Below, piece by piece: positions 23,559-34,379 of a stretch of DNA of 64,000 nt. Below the pieces are notes generated by a model, which ran no database searches, was not told where the DNA came from, and saw only the letters and a program-made list of their open reading frames with translations. This stretch comes from Cenococcum geophilum 1.58. Taxonomy: Eukaryota > Ascomycota > Dothideomycetes > Gloniales > Gloniaceae. Made by a program: the position numbers and the translations under genes. Location of the stretch: positions 1,358,195 to 1,422,194 of the forward strand of contig KV748180.1 in the NCBI GenBank assembly GCA_001692895.1. Direction: 5' to 3'. Numbering within the stretch: position 1 is the first letter of the stretch; each line of letters starts with the position of its first letter.

Positions 23559-24934
23559 CAAGGGGGCCTCATGAGCGGGCTGCTCGCCCTCCCTGCTAGC
23601 GCTGGCGTGGCTTTAGCTATATGCAGCGTATGAATAATCCACAGAAGCCACCAGAATACACCAGACTAGCTAGATAACATATAAAACAACGGCAGGGGGG
23701 CCTTGTATCTTGTATCATAAAAATGCCGAATCTTGTACGCCGGTAGCGAGGCCACCATCCACCAAAAATCCAATACCCAATTCTTCGAGATCTAGGCACC
23801 CGTCTCTCTTACCGTGAGCGTAATATTGCTTATTCCCTCTCTCAATACGCTAGTTGGAATCACCACAGGATTGGTGCCTCCCTTGGTATACCTTATAGAA
23901 CTATATTAAATTCTCTCCAGAATCCATAGACCCCTTAAAAGCAGAGGGGAAGGAAGCCGAATATTGATACCCTAGCACGACAGCGTCTAATTGCACGAGC
24001 GAAGCAGGACCGTTGGCACCGACAGAAATCCTTCGAGGAGATTGCATTTCTTGAAGGAATCTCTGCCTGCAAGCGATCTTTATATAAGGCCTTTGAAAAG
24101 GAGGGCTACTTCCGCCGCGTTGCAACAGAGAAGCCCCTTATTACGCCTAAACAACGAGAGGCCCGTCTTAAATGGGCCTATTCTCATCTAGAATGGACTC
24201 CCGAGATATGGGCAGCAGTAATTTGGACAGGTGAAGCGTCCGTTCGAACTGGTGGAGGCCAGATTTTTGTTACTAGAAGCGCCGAGGAGAAATACAATAT
24301 TAATTGCTGTGTCCCCAAATTTAGGGGGTATTTAAGCTGGATAATCCACGGTAGTATTTCCCATGGGAATAAAGGACCTCTAGTTGTTTTTGAGAAGGAC
24401 TAGTTAATTAAGCTGGGATACAAGAAAAAGACAATAAATGGCGACGTCTACTGTACCTATATATGCCCCAAAATTAAGACTTTTGCATGGGAATTATGGC
24501 AGACACTATAACACCAGCCTATTCTTGTGGAGGATAATGCCTTAATTTACTCAGCAAAAGTAACGCGCCTTGGCTGGGAACAGAACGGCATGCTAGTAAT
24601 GGAATGGCCAGCGAATTCCCCTGATTTGAATCCAATTGAGAACGTCTGGAGGCTATTAAAGGGGAGGATACAACGCCGGTTCCCTAAAACAAATGAGGAA
24701 GTACGGTAGTACGCTAAGGAGGAATGGGAGAAGCTCGAACCTGAAGAATTTGAAAAGTATACAGGCAATATGAGGGAGCGCTGCTTGGCTGTAATTGCTG
24801 CAGATGGCGGCCCAACGAAATATTAGTTATTGGTTACTGAATAAGCACTGTTTTCATGTGGCGATGTGGCAATTGTAAGCACTAATGGAGGCGCTAGCAG
24901 GGAGGGCGAGCAGCCCGCTCATGAGGCCCCCTTG
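23559..24934 (+). mobile_element. Tc1/mariner element, 1376 bp, TA target duplication
   Basis: The ends are CAAGGGGGCCTCATGAGCGG and its inverse, and the TIRs are about 50 bp and nearly perfect. TA flanks both sides (23557-23558, 24935-24936). The element encloses a single-frame DD34E transposase pseudogene. Base composition is much closer to normal than the neighbouring sequence, so it is one of the youngest insertions. The left TA belongs to the first bases of the Crypton unit, directly after the ATACCAA-type repeat. Confidence 0.92.
23723..24826 (+). pseudogene. Tc1-type DD34E transposase, six stop codons, otherwise one frame
   Basis: Read from ATG 23723 to TAG 24824 this is a 367-residue transposase in a single uninterrupted frame, the usual Tc1 length. 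The N-terminal half is helix-turn-helix DNA-binding, with a GRKP hook near residue 80. The catalytic region shows ILVEDNA (D271) and SPDLNPIENVW (E306), giving exactly 34 residues between them (DD34E). The first Asp is lost: IWTGEAS has Gly at 170 where Asp is expected. In-frame stops are at codons 8, 69, 72, 227, 263 and 329. All six are TAG or TAA and all can be explained by CAG/CAA with one C-to-T change, the RIP direction. It is inactive, but a functional copy could exist elsewhere in the genome. Confidence 0.9.
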
Positions 24935-25260
24935 TAGTATGTCCACGGTTCGATTTGTATGGCTAAATCAGCCACTAAGTCACGATTTGGCAGGCAGGAG
25001 GCCCGTGCGCTTAGCGGTATATAGATATTACCCCATGTCCACAGTCGATCTATAATTACTAGTAACGCCGCGCTCTTAACACCTATTAAGTGCTATGCGT
25101 AGAGCCGGCTAAGAGCTCTCTGCTCGCATTAGAATGGTAAGAATTAGCCGTAGGTTAATAGAGATATTTACGTTTTAGATTAGGCGCTGCTATTATATAA
25201 GTACTTTATTAAACTTATACTGCACTAAAATAAGCCCCTAAGGGGCTATAGATAAAGGCT

Positions 25261-27523
25261 TTAAGAGGACTCCTTAGAAGTTAGATATATATACTATTTT
25301 AAAGCTTTTTTACCCGCTTAAAGCCGTTTATAAAGCTAATCTAGCGAGCACTATATCCGCTCCTGCTATTAATTAACCTACTATATAGCCGCTTCCTTAC
25401 TAACCCTTTAGGCCTACGCAACCTACTTAATCTCCTTAATAACCTTAAGCTGTAGGGAGTACTATTGGAGCTTATTCTACTGGCTAGCCCGCTATTTACT
25501 GCCCTATTTAGAATCTAGCGCTACTATAGAAGGATTACCTCTAAGCCCTTTAGTCCACTCGCGCTAAAGGGCCCGTATAGACTTTACTGTATAGTATATA
25601 TAATATGCTAGCGACTACTTAGGCGGCTGCTTGGGCTTAGGCCCTTACTACAGCTATAGCTATAGCTATAGCTATAGCGGCGCTAGCGAAGGGGAAGCTA
25701 CAGCGCTTACCTAGGCCGATATATTCTAGTTTAATTCCGCGACAAATAGAGGCGCTAGTGGATATACCATTAGTAGACGTACCGTTAGGAGGTATGTTAT
25801 TAAACGTAAATATATAGATGCTAAAGGGACCTTAAGCTAAAAGGTAAGGCTACCGGACGTAAGCAATTAAAGCTGCAAAGACTGCGCCTACTAGGACTCG
25901 GCTATACGGTTAAATAACGCCTATAGCTCGCGTATTTAGGCGTCTATAGTCTTTAGGCGGTTCGCGATAGCTAGTACAGCCTAGTAGAGTATTAATAGCT
26001 AGCTAGGGCCTTTTTCCTCCTACTATAGGCAGGCTTCGACCTTCTGCGCGAAGGGTAGATAGGCCTTATACTAGAAGACCAGGTGGTTTTATATAGGGCT
26101 ACTTAGGAACATCTTGCGAAGGACTACTAAGTCCTATAGGATAACCTCCTAGAGATAAAATAGGAGGTTTATAGCGCCTATAGCCGCGAGGTTATTAACC
26201 TAGCTAACCTAAGGGCTAAACTGGCCCTTCTAGATATCCAGCTCTGGCTAGATCGTCGACAGTAGTACATTAAGGGGGGCGACGCTTGCCCTGTAAATCT
26301 TAAAGCAGCCTATCTATAGTAAATGGCCAGCTATTGTCCGTATAAACTCCCGCGGTAGTAAATTTAAGTAATAGCTAACTATTTACTTCTGGTTTTACCT
26401 ACTAGCGCGTTTAATCTAGTCCTCGCTAACCCCTTTTAGCTCCGCTATTTTAGCGCTAGCGCTTTGCCTATTATAGGTCTTTTTCTATAAAAAGATGCCG
26501 ATGGCCTAGAATGCCTTAGCAATTTACTCCCGCTATAAGTTATATAAGAAGGCCGTCTTATAGTCCCTAGCGCTGCTTTTAATTAGGCGGATATTATACC
26601 ACACTAACCGCTTGCTAAAGTTTAGAAATAGCTTATTATTAAGGTCCTAGTGGTATAAGAGGTAGAAAGCTAGCCCGCTAAGTATATAGATAAGCGGCTT
26701 CTTATTATATAGAGCTCTAATAGTCTTAAGGCGGCTATACTGGTTCTACTTACTGGCGCGTATAGTAAATATTAGGGGCATATAGCGCGTAGGACCTTTC
26801 CCCTTAAACTTAAAGGTAAATAGGTCTAAGATCTCGGCGGAGCGCCTATTGCTGCCGTAGGTAAGTATATAGTGGCCTAGTAGGATATCTATAAGCGTAT
26901 GGAGGTAGTATTTTGGTAAGGAGTCTCCGCGGGCCTATAGCTTATAGTAGACGCTCTTAAACTCGTCCTCTATATATCCGTTAAGTAGTATATTCCTACC
27001 CTTATTTATAAACTACTTCTTTTCCTACTGCGCGTCCCTCTATTATAAAACCTTTAGGTAATCCCTAATATTATCCTCCTGTAGGAACTAGTGGCTATTT
27101 ATCCCTATATCCTTTTACGTTCGGTAAAGGTCCGTTAGGGTAGTAATATAGCCGCGAACTAAGCGCTAGGAGAGCCGCGTCTCGTCCTAAGGTACGTTAT
27201 TACTAGCCTTACGGCTTTTTACTTTTAGTAGCTGGCCTATAACCTTCTTAATAAGGAAAAGAAGTAGCTTCTCTTCTATAATGGTATTGCTATTATAGTA
27301 CTACTTCCGCTTATAAAAGGCCTAGAAAGACGCGCGTTAGTTATAAGTATATTACTTTATAAAGCACCTACCTATTTACCTTAAACTCTTTCTACTTCGG
27401 CTTATAATTTAAAGATATATTTTTAGGTCTCTTAAAACGCGTAAGGGTAAGGATACTCTGCGCATTAGCGCGTAGTTTGGCATTATTTACAACGTTAATC
27501 TTTACGCAACTAATTAATAGCAT
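25261..27523 (-). pseudogene. Crypton A recombinase (Ndc10_II / GCR1_C-type protein), degraded
   Basis: The start is ATG at 27523. Exon 1 ends at 27380 and a probable 58-bp intron lies at 27322-27379 (GT...AG inferred from copy B). The long second exon runs to a stop at 25261-25263. The middle part matches Crypton/CBF3-like (Ndc10_II) recombinases: SGLAFYLLY, then AELKGVSKDxIR followed by a Trp-Asn-type tail and GYYLNLL, which hold the last Arg and Tyr of the tyrosine-recombinase site. The C-terminal third carries the GCR1_C-type DNA-binding domain (about 25290-25560). Stops are TAG/TAA at Gln/Trp sites. Copy A carries a partly different set of changes from copy B, so the two were mutated after duplication. 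Confidence 0.75.
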
Positions 27524-27856
27524 TTTTAAGATATATAGGACGCTGCTAGAGAAGCTATACCCTAAGGGGGGATTCCTATTTTCCTATATACGTAGATATA
27601 AACTAGGGAGGAAAGGTAGAGAGAGCATACCTACTAGATAAGTAATTTTACTATATAGGGTAAATAAACGGGCGTATGGCTGGGCCAATAGGCTAATAGT
27701 ACGCGCGCATTAGCAACTTAATTAGTAGGGGTAAAGACATTTAAAGATATCCACGGCTTAGTTATAGGCTTAGCCATAGACATCCGCGAATATTAATAGG
27801 GGTTATATATATTATATACGGCTTAGTAACTAATCGGGCGCTTAGCTAAGCCGTAA

Positions 27857-27863
27857 ATACCAA
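27857..27863. repeat. Crypton boundary repeat, A/B junction (ATACCAA)
   Basis: A single copy sits between the two 2929-bp units, as expected if a second unit was added, or the first was duplicated, by recombination at this site. Confidence 0.65.
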
Positions 27864-28189
27864 TAGTATATCCACGGTTTGATTTATATAGCTAAATTAG
27901 CCGCTAAGTCACGATTTGGCAGGCAGGAGGCCCGTGCGCTCAGTGGCATATAAATATTACCCTATATTTACGGTTAATCTATAATTACTAGTAACGCCGC
28001 GCTCTTAATACCTATTAAGCGCTATACGTAGAGCCGGCCAAGAGCTCTTTGCTCGTACTAGAATGGTAAAAATTGGCTATAAGTTAATAGAAATATTTAT
28101 GTTTTAGATTAGGCGCTACTATTATATAAGTACCCTACTAAACTTATACCGCACTAAAATAAGCCCCTAAGGGGCTATAGATAAAGGCT

Positions 28190-30452
28190 TTAAAAGGACT
28201 CCTTAGAAGTTAGATATATATACTATTTTAAAGCTTTTCTATTTACTTAAAGCCGTTTATAAAGCTAATCTAGTAAACACTATATCTGCTTCTGCTGTTA
28301 ATTAACCTACTATATAGCCGCTTCCTTACTAACCCTTTAGGCCTACGCGACTTACCTAATCTCCTTAATAACCTTAAGCCGTAGGGAGTCCTATTAGAGC
28401 TCGTTCTACCGGCTAGCCCGCTATTTACTGCCCTATTTAGAATCTAGCGCTACTATAAAAGGATTACCTCTAAGCCCTTTAATCTACTCGCGCCAAAGGG
28501 CCCGTATAAACTTTACTATATAGTATATATAATATATAGGCGGCTACTTAGGCGGCTGCTCGGGCTTAGGCCCTTACTGCGGCTATAGCTATAGCTATAG
28601 CTACGGCGGCGCTAGTAAAGGGGAAGCTATAGCGCTTACCTAGGCCGATATATCCTAGCTTAATTCCGTAATAAATAAAGGCGCTAGTAAACGTGCCGTT
28701 AGTAAACGTGCCGTTAGTAGGTATACTATTAGATATAAATATACAGATACTAAAGGGACCTTAAGCCGAAAGGTAAGGCTACTAAACGTAAGTAATTAAA
28801 GCTATAAAGACTGCGCCTACTAGGACTTGGCTATACGGTTAAACGACACCTATAGCTCGCGTGCTTAGGCGTCTATAGTCTTTAGGCGGTTCGCAATAGC
28901 TAGTACAGCCTAGTAGAGTATTAATAGCTAGCTAGGGCCTTCTTCCTTCTATTATAAGTAGGCTTCAACCTTCTGTATAAAGGGTAGATAGGCCTTATAC
29001 TAGAAGACCAGGTAGTTATATATAGGGCTGCTTAGAAATATTTCGCGAAGGACTATTAAGTCCTATAGGATAACCTCCTAGAGATAAAACAGAAGGTTTA
29101 TAGCGCTTATAGCTATAAGGTCGTTAACCTAGCTAACCTAAGGGCTAAACTGGCCCTTTTAGACGTCTAGCTCTGGCTAGATTGTCAACAGTAGTATATT
29201 AGGAGGGGCGACGCTTGCCCTATAAATCTTAAAGCAGCCTATCTGCGGCGAATAGCCGGCCATTATCCGTATAAACTCCTATAGTAGTAAGTTTAAGTAA
29301 TAGCCGACCATTTACTCCTAGTTTTACCTACTAACGTATCTAATCTAGTCCTTACTAACCCCTTTTAGCTCCGCTATCTTAGCGCTAGCGCTTCGCCTAA
29401 TATAGGTCTTCTTCTGCGAAAAGACGCTAACAGCCTAGAATGCCTTAGTAACTTACTCCCACTACGAGTTATATAAGAAGGCCGTCTTATAGTCCCCAGC
29501 GCTGCTCTTAATTAGGTGGATATTATACTATACTAACCGCTTACTAAAGTCTAGGAATAGCTCGTTGCTAAAGTTCTAGTAGTATAAGAGGTAGAAAGCT
29601 AGCCCGCTAAGTATATAAATAAGCGGCTTCTTATTATGTAGAGCTCTAATAGTTTTAAGGCGGCTATACTAGTTCTACTTACTGGCACGTATAGTAAATA
29701 TTAGGGGCATATAGCGCGTAGGACCTTTCCCCTTAAACTTAAAGGTAAATAGGTCTAAGATCTCGGCGGAGTACCTATTGCCGCTATAGGTAAGTATATA
29801 GTGGCCTAGTAGGATATCTATAAGCGTGCGGAGGTAGTATTTTAGTAAGGAGTTTTTATAGGCCTATAGCTTGCGGCAGACGCTCTTAAACTCGTCCTCT
29901 ATATATCCGTCGAGTAGTATATCTCTACCCTTATTTATAAACTGCTTCTTTTTCTACTGCGCGTCCCTCCGTTATAGAACCTTTAAGTAATCCCTAATAT
30001 TATCCTCCTATAGGGACTAGTGGCTATTTATCTCTATACCCTTCTGCGTCCGGTAAAGGTCTATTAGGGTAGTAATATAGCTATAAACTAAGCACTAGGA
30101 GAGCCGCGTCTTGTCCTAGAGCACGTCGTCACTAGCCTTACGGCTTTTTACTTTTAGTAGCTGGCCTATAACCTCCTTAATAAGGAAAAGAAGTAGCTTC
30201 TTTTCCGTAACGGTATTGCTGTTATAGTACTGCTTCCGCTTACAAAAGGCCTAGGAAGACGCGCGTTAGTTATAAGTATACTACTCCGTAAAGTACCTAC
30301 CTACTTACCTTAAACTCTTTCTGCTTTGGCTTATAATTTAGAGACGTGTTTTTAGGTTTTTTGGAACGCGTAAGGGTAAGGATACTCTGCGTATTAGCGC
30401 GTAGTTCGGCATTATTTATAACGTTAATCTTTACGCGACTAATTAACGGCAT
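28190..30452 (-). pseudogene. Crypton B recombinase (Ndc10_II / GCR1_C-type protein), degraded, with one intron
   Basis: The frame starts at ATG 30452 (MPLISRVKINVINNAELRAN) and stays open to EFK at 30309. An intron of 58 bp (30251-30308) has GTAAGT at its 5' end, a CTAAC branch site (30265-30269) and TAG at its 3' end. Without it the frame breaks, and with it the reading continues to the stop at 28190. Exon 2 contains KGRDILLDGYIEDEF, LLGHYILTYSGNR, an SGLAFYLLY segment and AELKGVSKDQIR, typical of Crypton tyrosine recombinases. A GCR1_C-type domain (RALWRE...) and a Gln/Pro-rich linker with a QLQLQLQPQQ run (about 28575-28610) follow. Internal stops are all TAG/TAA. The protein would cut and rejoin DNA at a short core site without target duplication. 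Confidence 0.8.
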
Positions 30453-30785
30453 TTTTAAGATATGTAGGACGCTGCTAGAGAAGCTACACCCTAAGGGGGG
30501 ATTCCTATTTTCCTATATACGCAGATATAGACTGGGGAAAAGAGGTAGAGAAAGCATACCTACCGGATAAGTAATCTTACCGCATAGGGTAAATAAACGG
30601 GCGCACGGCTGGGCCAATAGGCCAATAGTACGCGCGCATCAGCGACTTAATTAGTAGGGGTAAAGACATTTAAAGATGTCCACGGCTTAGCTATAGGCTC
30701 GACTATAGATATCCGCGAATGTTAATGGGGGTTGTATATATTATATACGGCTCAGCGACTAATCGGGCGCTTAGCCGAGCCGTAA

Positions 30786-30792
30786 ATACCAA
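30786..30792. repeat. Crypton boundary repeat, right (ATACCAA)
   Basis: This is the terminal copy, after which piggyBac leader sequence (CTTCTTTAAC) resumes. It is identical to the junction copy. Confidence 0.65.
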
Positions 30793-30846
30793 CTTCTTTA
30801 ACACTAATGTAAACAATTAACTTTATTAATTGGATAAACCACTATA

Positions 30847-32918
30847 ATGGTCCGAAATCGTGCATCTAATGACGAGGACTTTGTTCCACCTACCTAATAT
30901 CTTAAACTGCCGCGTTAAATAAAGAAAAAACGACCACCAGAGCCCAAACCAGCGCCTCCTTTTGATCCTCTCCCTATCCTTAATAAAAACACCTATAGCA
31001 CCCCCAATCTTCCTTCCCACATCGACCCTAGCAATCCCTATTAAATATTTAAGCTATTTTAGACGGATAAGTTGCTAAATTAGCTTATAGAGTATATAAA
31101 TAGGAACGTAGAGCTAAACCTAATATCCAAAGAGAAGAAATAAAAGAACTGTTTAAGGCTATAGAAACTAATATATAGGCTTAAGCTTCATATATACTTA
31201 GCAGTGCTTATTTATATAGGCTTGTATATAGAACTAACCATTAAGGATTACTAGCACGAAGACTTTAGCCATAGAATGATATATATTGTTAGATAGTATA
31301 TTTTATGCGACCGGTAGCAGCAAATTAATTGCTATTTTTACTACACTAAACTAAGAAAATAAGACGATAAGGTCTTCTAAAATACCTTTAAGAGGATATA
31401 GGACCTTAGTAAGTCCCTCCGCCTTTATTGCCGGAAGTTTTATTAGCTAGGAATTAACCTTACTGTTAATAAGACGATTAAGCGCTTTACTGGCCGCGTA
31501 TTTAAAATTGTTAATATTCTAACTAAGCCAATACTAGAAGGCTTTAAGATATAGGTATTAGGCAATTAGGGCTACATACTTAACTAGATATTTTACTTAA
31601 AAGGCAATAAGGGAGGCCTATATAATTTAGACCTATTCTAGTGTAAAAAGGAAGGCTTTTCAAAGACGCAGGCAGTTATACTTAATTTTCTTACCTAGCG
31701 AGACAATAGCACCGGCGAACTCCTTTACCCACTAAACATGCACATAGTTTGGCTCGATAACCTCTTTATATCTATCTATCTTCTTTAGAGACTCTATAAG
31801 CTTGGAATTGGCGCTATAGGAACGGTTAGGATAACTAGAACAAAGCGTAGAAAACAAGAGGATTTAAGTAAGGAAAAAGAGGTTAAGAATAAGAAAATAG
31901 CTTATCGCTAGTGGACCTTAAATTAATCTATAATAGCCAGATTTTATAGGGTACGCTATATACGGAGACTTTAGAGGATAGTACGGTAATGGAGTTTGCC
32001 TAGAAGGATGCTTAGTTGGTCCTATTTATAAGTACTATTACCAACGGTAAGTTAGTTCGATTTTAAAATATTAACACTATAGGCCTATACTAATAATGTT
32101 ATACATCGCCAGTTTCTAAAAAAGTAAAACGGCTTCAAAAACGCCTAACTATAACGTCTACTGGCGCTATACAGACTCGGAAGGTGTTTGGCAACAAGGT
32201 AAGGAAGTAGTTATAGATTCTAGCGTTTATTAACTACTATAATCGCTTTATAAAAGGCGTTGATACCGCTAACTAGATAAAATCCTATTATACTTCCCTT
32301 AAGCGTCACCAGAAGACCTAGAAACCACTACTTCACTTCCTACTTAATACAGTTGTTACTAACTACTTTAAGCTATCCTTCTTCGCTAATTAAGGCTGGC
32401 CAAACAAGGCTGGCTATAAAGCCTTTATTAAACGCCTTGTTAACTCCCTCTTCCAAAACTTAATCCGCGTCGCTAAAATATATAAACCTTATATTCCTAT
32501 AAGCCGAATCAAACGGTACCCGGTAGTGGAGCATGGATATAAACTAAAGAGGATAAATAGTAAAGTAGTTGCTTGCTTAGCATGCTTTAAGGTAAAAAAA
32601 CGAGGTACGGTTAAGAGGCTATCGCAAAGGAAACCTCTAGTAGAGCTTTTTAATAATACAGTGCGGAAATTGCGCGATAATAGGAGTTAAAAGAGGCCTA
32701 AACAGGTGCCAAGAACTCAATTTAGCTATAGGCTCTATAAAATACCACTCTATAAAATAGGGTCGTGCTAGAAGACCTATATCAAGCAGGTTAACACTAT
32801 AAATTAAATATAGATAGGCCTTTTTAATGTATATTTAAAGCTTTAGGCAAATATTTGGTATATGGTAGAAAGCCTTACCAAAGCAATATAATTGGCTGAG
32901 CACGGGCCATACTTTTAA
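30847..32918 (+). pseudogene. piggyBac-type transposase (DDE_Tnp_1_7), RIP-degraded
   Basis: The frame opens at ATG 30847 (MVRNRASNDEDFVPPT) and reaches TAA at 32916, about 690 codons. The N-terminal region has the acidic/proline-rich lead typical of piggyBac. The catalytic core shows TVNKTIKRFTGR at about 31460 (expected first catalytic Asp now Asn by G-to-A), VWLDNLF at about 31750 (second Asp kept) and GVDTAN at about 32260 (third Asp kept). The C-terminal part has several Cys pairs but no clean RING/PHD-like finger. Many TAA/TAG stops and at least one frameshift near 31940 destroy it. The 64-codon minus-strand frame at 30826-31020 is antisense to the N-terminus. Confidence 0.8.
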
Positions 32919-32941
32919 GCACGGATCCATCTATACAAGGG

Positions 32942-34120
32942 ATATTTTTCCTTATTAAGTTTACTAATAGCTAAACAATTTTTAAGAAGTAATTAATAAA
33001 TTAATAATAGAAATTTGCAAATTTTAAAAATCCTTAAAAATCTTATATACTATTAGGACTTTCCTATTTTATAATTATAGCAATTTTTTTAGGATCTATT
33101 TTAATTTTATTACGGGATATAATTAGGCCTAAGTATATAACTTTAAACGTATAGAACTTATATTTCTTAATATTATATTATAAGCCCGTGTCTTATAGGC
33201 GTTTAAGGACTATTTAGATATACTTTTAATACTTAAAAAGTAAAGATAAATAAATTAAGATATTATTAATATACGCGGTAATAAATATATTAAGAAATTC
33301 ACGAAGCTTATTATTAACGTATTACTAAAACGTACTAGGACTATTTTTTATACTAAATAGTATAACTAGGTATTTAAAAAGTCCCTATTATATACGGAAA
33401 GCTATATACTTTTTATCTCCTTTATAAACACGGATTTAATTAAAGGCAGTAACTATATTAAGCTTTATAAAGTATTATACTTTTATTAAGTAGTTAAGCG
33501 TTTCTTAAAGTAGAGGAATTAGATATTAGTTTTAAATTATAATTATATTTAGGGCTTAATAATTAATATAAAACCTTAAGCCTCCTTTAGGTTTCTTAAT
33601 AAATAGTATAGGTAAGGTAAATAGTAATTAACTAGGGCAAACAAATCCTTTCTCTAGGTGCTCTTTAAGGTATTATTATATTATAAGTAGCTCTTCTTAT
33701 AATATACTATATAATAGGCTAAACTTTAGCGTTATACTAGGTTTAAGTTCTATCTTAAAATTATACTTATCTTAATATAGGGGTAGTTAATCTATAAATT
33801 ATTTCTTAAACGTATTAATTAAATTATAATATTTTTTAGGTATAAGAGGTTAGGGGTTAATATATTACTTTAGTTCTAACGCCTTTATAACACCTTCTAG
33901 TATTATAGTAAAGATTTTATAGTTTTATTTTCTTACTAATAAATAAAAGGGTGCGGCTTATATTATATAAATTTTAAGGGGTTTTAATATATTATCTTTG
34001 CATTCTTTACCGCAATTAGCAGTTATAACTTTATTATATTAGTTTAAGATTTATAGTAAGGGTAATTTATATTATATTAAATTTAAATAGTTATATATAT
34101 GTTTATAGAGCAAGTAATAT
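32942..34120 (-). pseudogene. Gypsy-B reverse transcriptase, RIP-degraded
   Basis: Read on the minus strand: a catalytic-loop region with ILIYLSLLFKY after the mutated YxDD near 33260-33290, then YLGLIISRNKIKIDPKKI (about 33090-33150) and FANFYxxFI (about 32990-33010). These are hallmark blocks of Ty3/Gypsy RT. The coding continues across the piggyBac insertion at 23405-23497. The N-terminal fingers lie toward 34100. Confidence 0.75.
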
Positions 34121-34379
34121 TTTAAGTAATAACTTTAGTAGTAAGTTATACGGAATTTTAGTATTTCTTTAATCTAGCTAATTAAAGGGTCGTGTTATTT
34201 TAGCTATCTATATCTAAGTATTACCTTATAATGCTTTAAGGGTATTATAAATAGGGAAACGTATTTAAGGTATTTACCTATTTATATCTTTATAAGAGCG
34301 TAGTGCGTTAGTTCGCTATATATTAAAGGCTTACTATTAAAGCTTTATAGGCCTTAGGGCTTATTAAGTTTCTTTAAAT

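Larger units (their letters stand above)
24935..27863 (-). mobile_element. Crypton copy A (2929 bp)
   Basis: This is the left member of a head-to-tail pair. It begins TAGTATGTCCACGG and ends CCGTAAATACCAA. Its true left boundary abuts ATATCAA at 23550-23556, now separated by Tc1. It encodes a minus-strand tyrosine recombinase-type protein (25261-27523). It has no terminal inverted repeats, as expected for Cryptons. Near the right end (27799-27856) is an imperfect palindrome around CGGCTTAGYRAC...CTAAGCCGTA, upstream of the gene. Confidence 0.85.
27864..30792 (-). mobile_element. Crypton copy B (2929 bp), directly repeated after copy A
   Basis: It begins TAGTATATCCACGG at 27864 and ends CCGTAAATACCAA at 30792. 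It is exactly as long as copy A and in the same orientation. Fixed landmarks (for example ACGTTAATCT at 27492 and 30421) are offset by exactly 2929. Differences seen by eye are mostly C/T and G/A. It lies in the 5' leader of the piggyBac gene: the left flank GTTAAAGAA and right flank TTCTTTAAC are complementary pieces of piggyBac sequence. Confidence 0.88.
23498..32941 (+). mobile_element. piggyBac-type DNA transposon, carrying nested Tc1 and two Cryptons
   Basis: The termini are CCCTTGCATAGATGG at 23498 and the inverse CCATCTATACAAGGG ending at 32941, followed inward by a second match around GCCCGTGC. CCC...GGG ends are the piggyBac pattern. A + strand piggyBac transposase pseudogene fills 30847-32918. 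The two Cryptons inserted in its 5' leader, and Tc1 inserted next to them. Without its guests the element is about 2.2 kb. The canonical TTAA duplication is not clean: the flanks read TTAT and ATAT. Confidence 0.8.

Noticed and set aside
30346-30570. 74-codon + strand open frame
   Set aside because: It lies antisense to exon 1 of the Crypton B recombinase, and the matching frame is broken in copy A.
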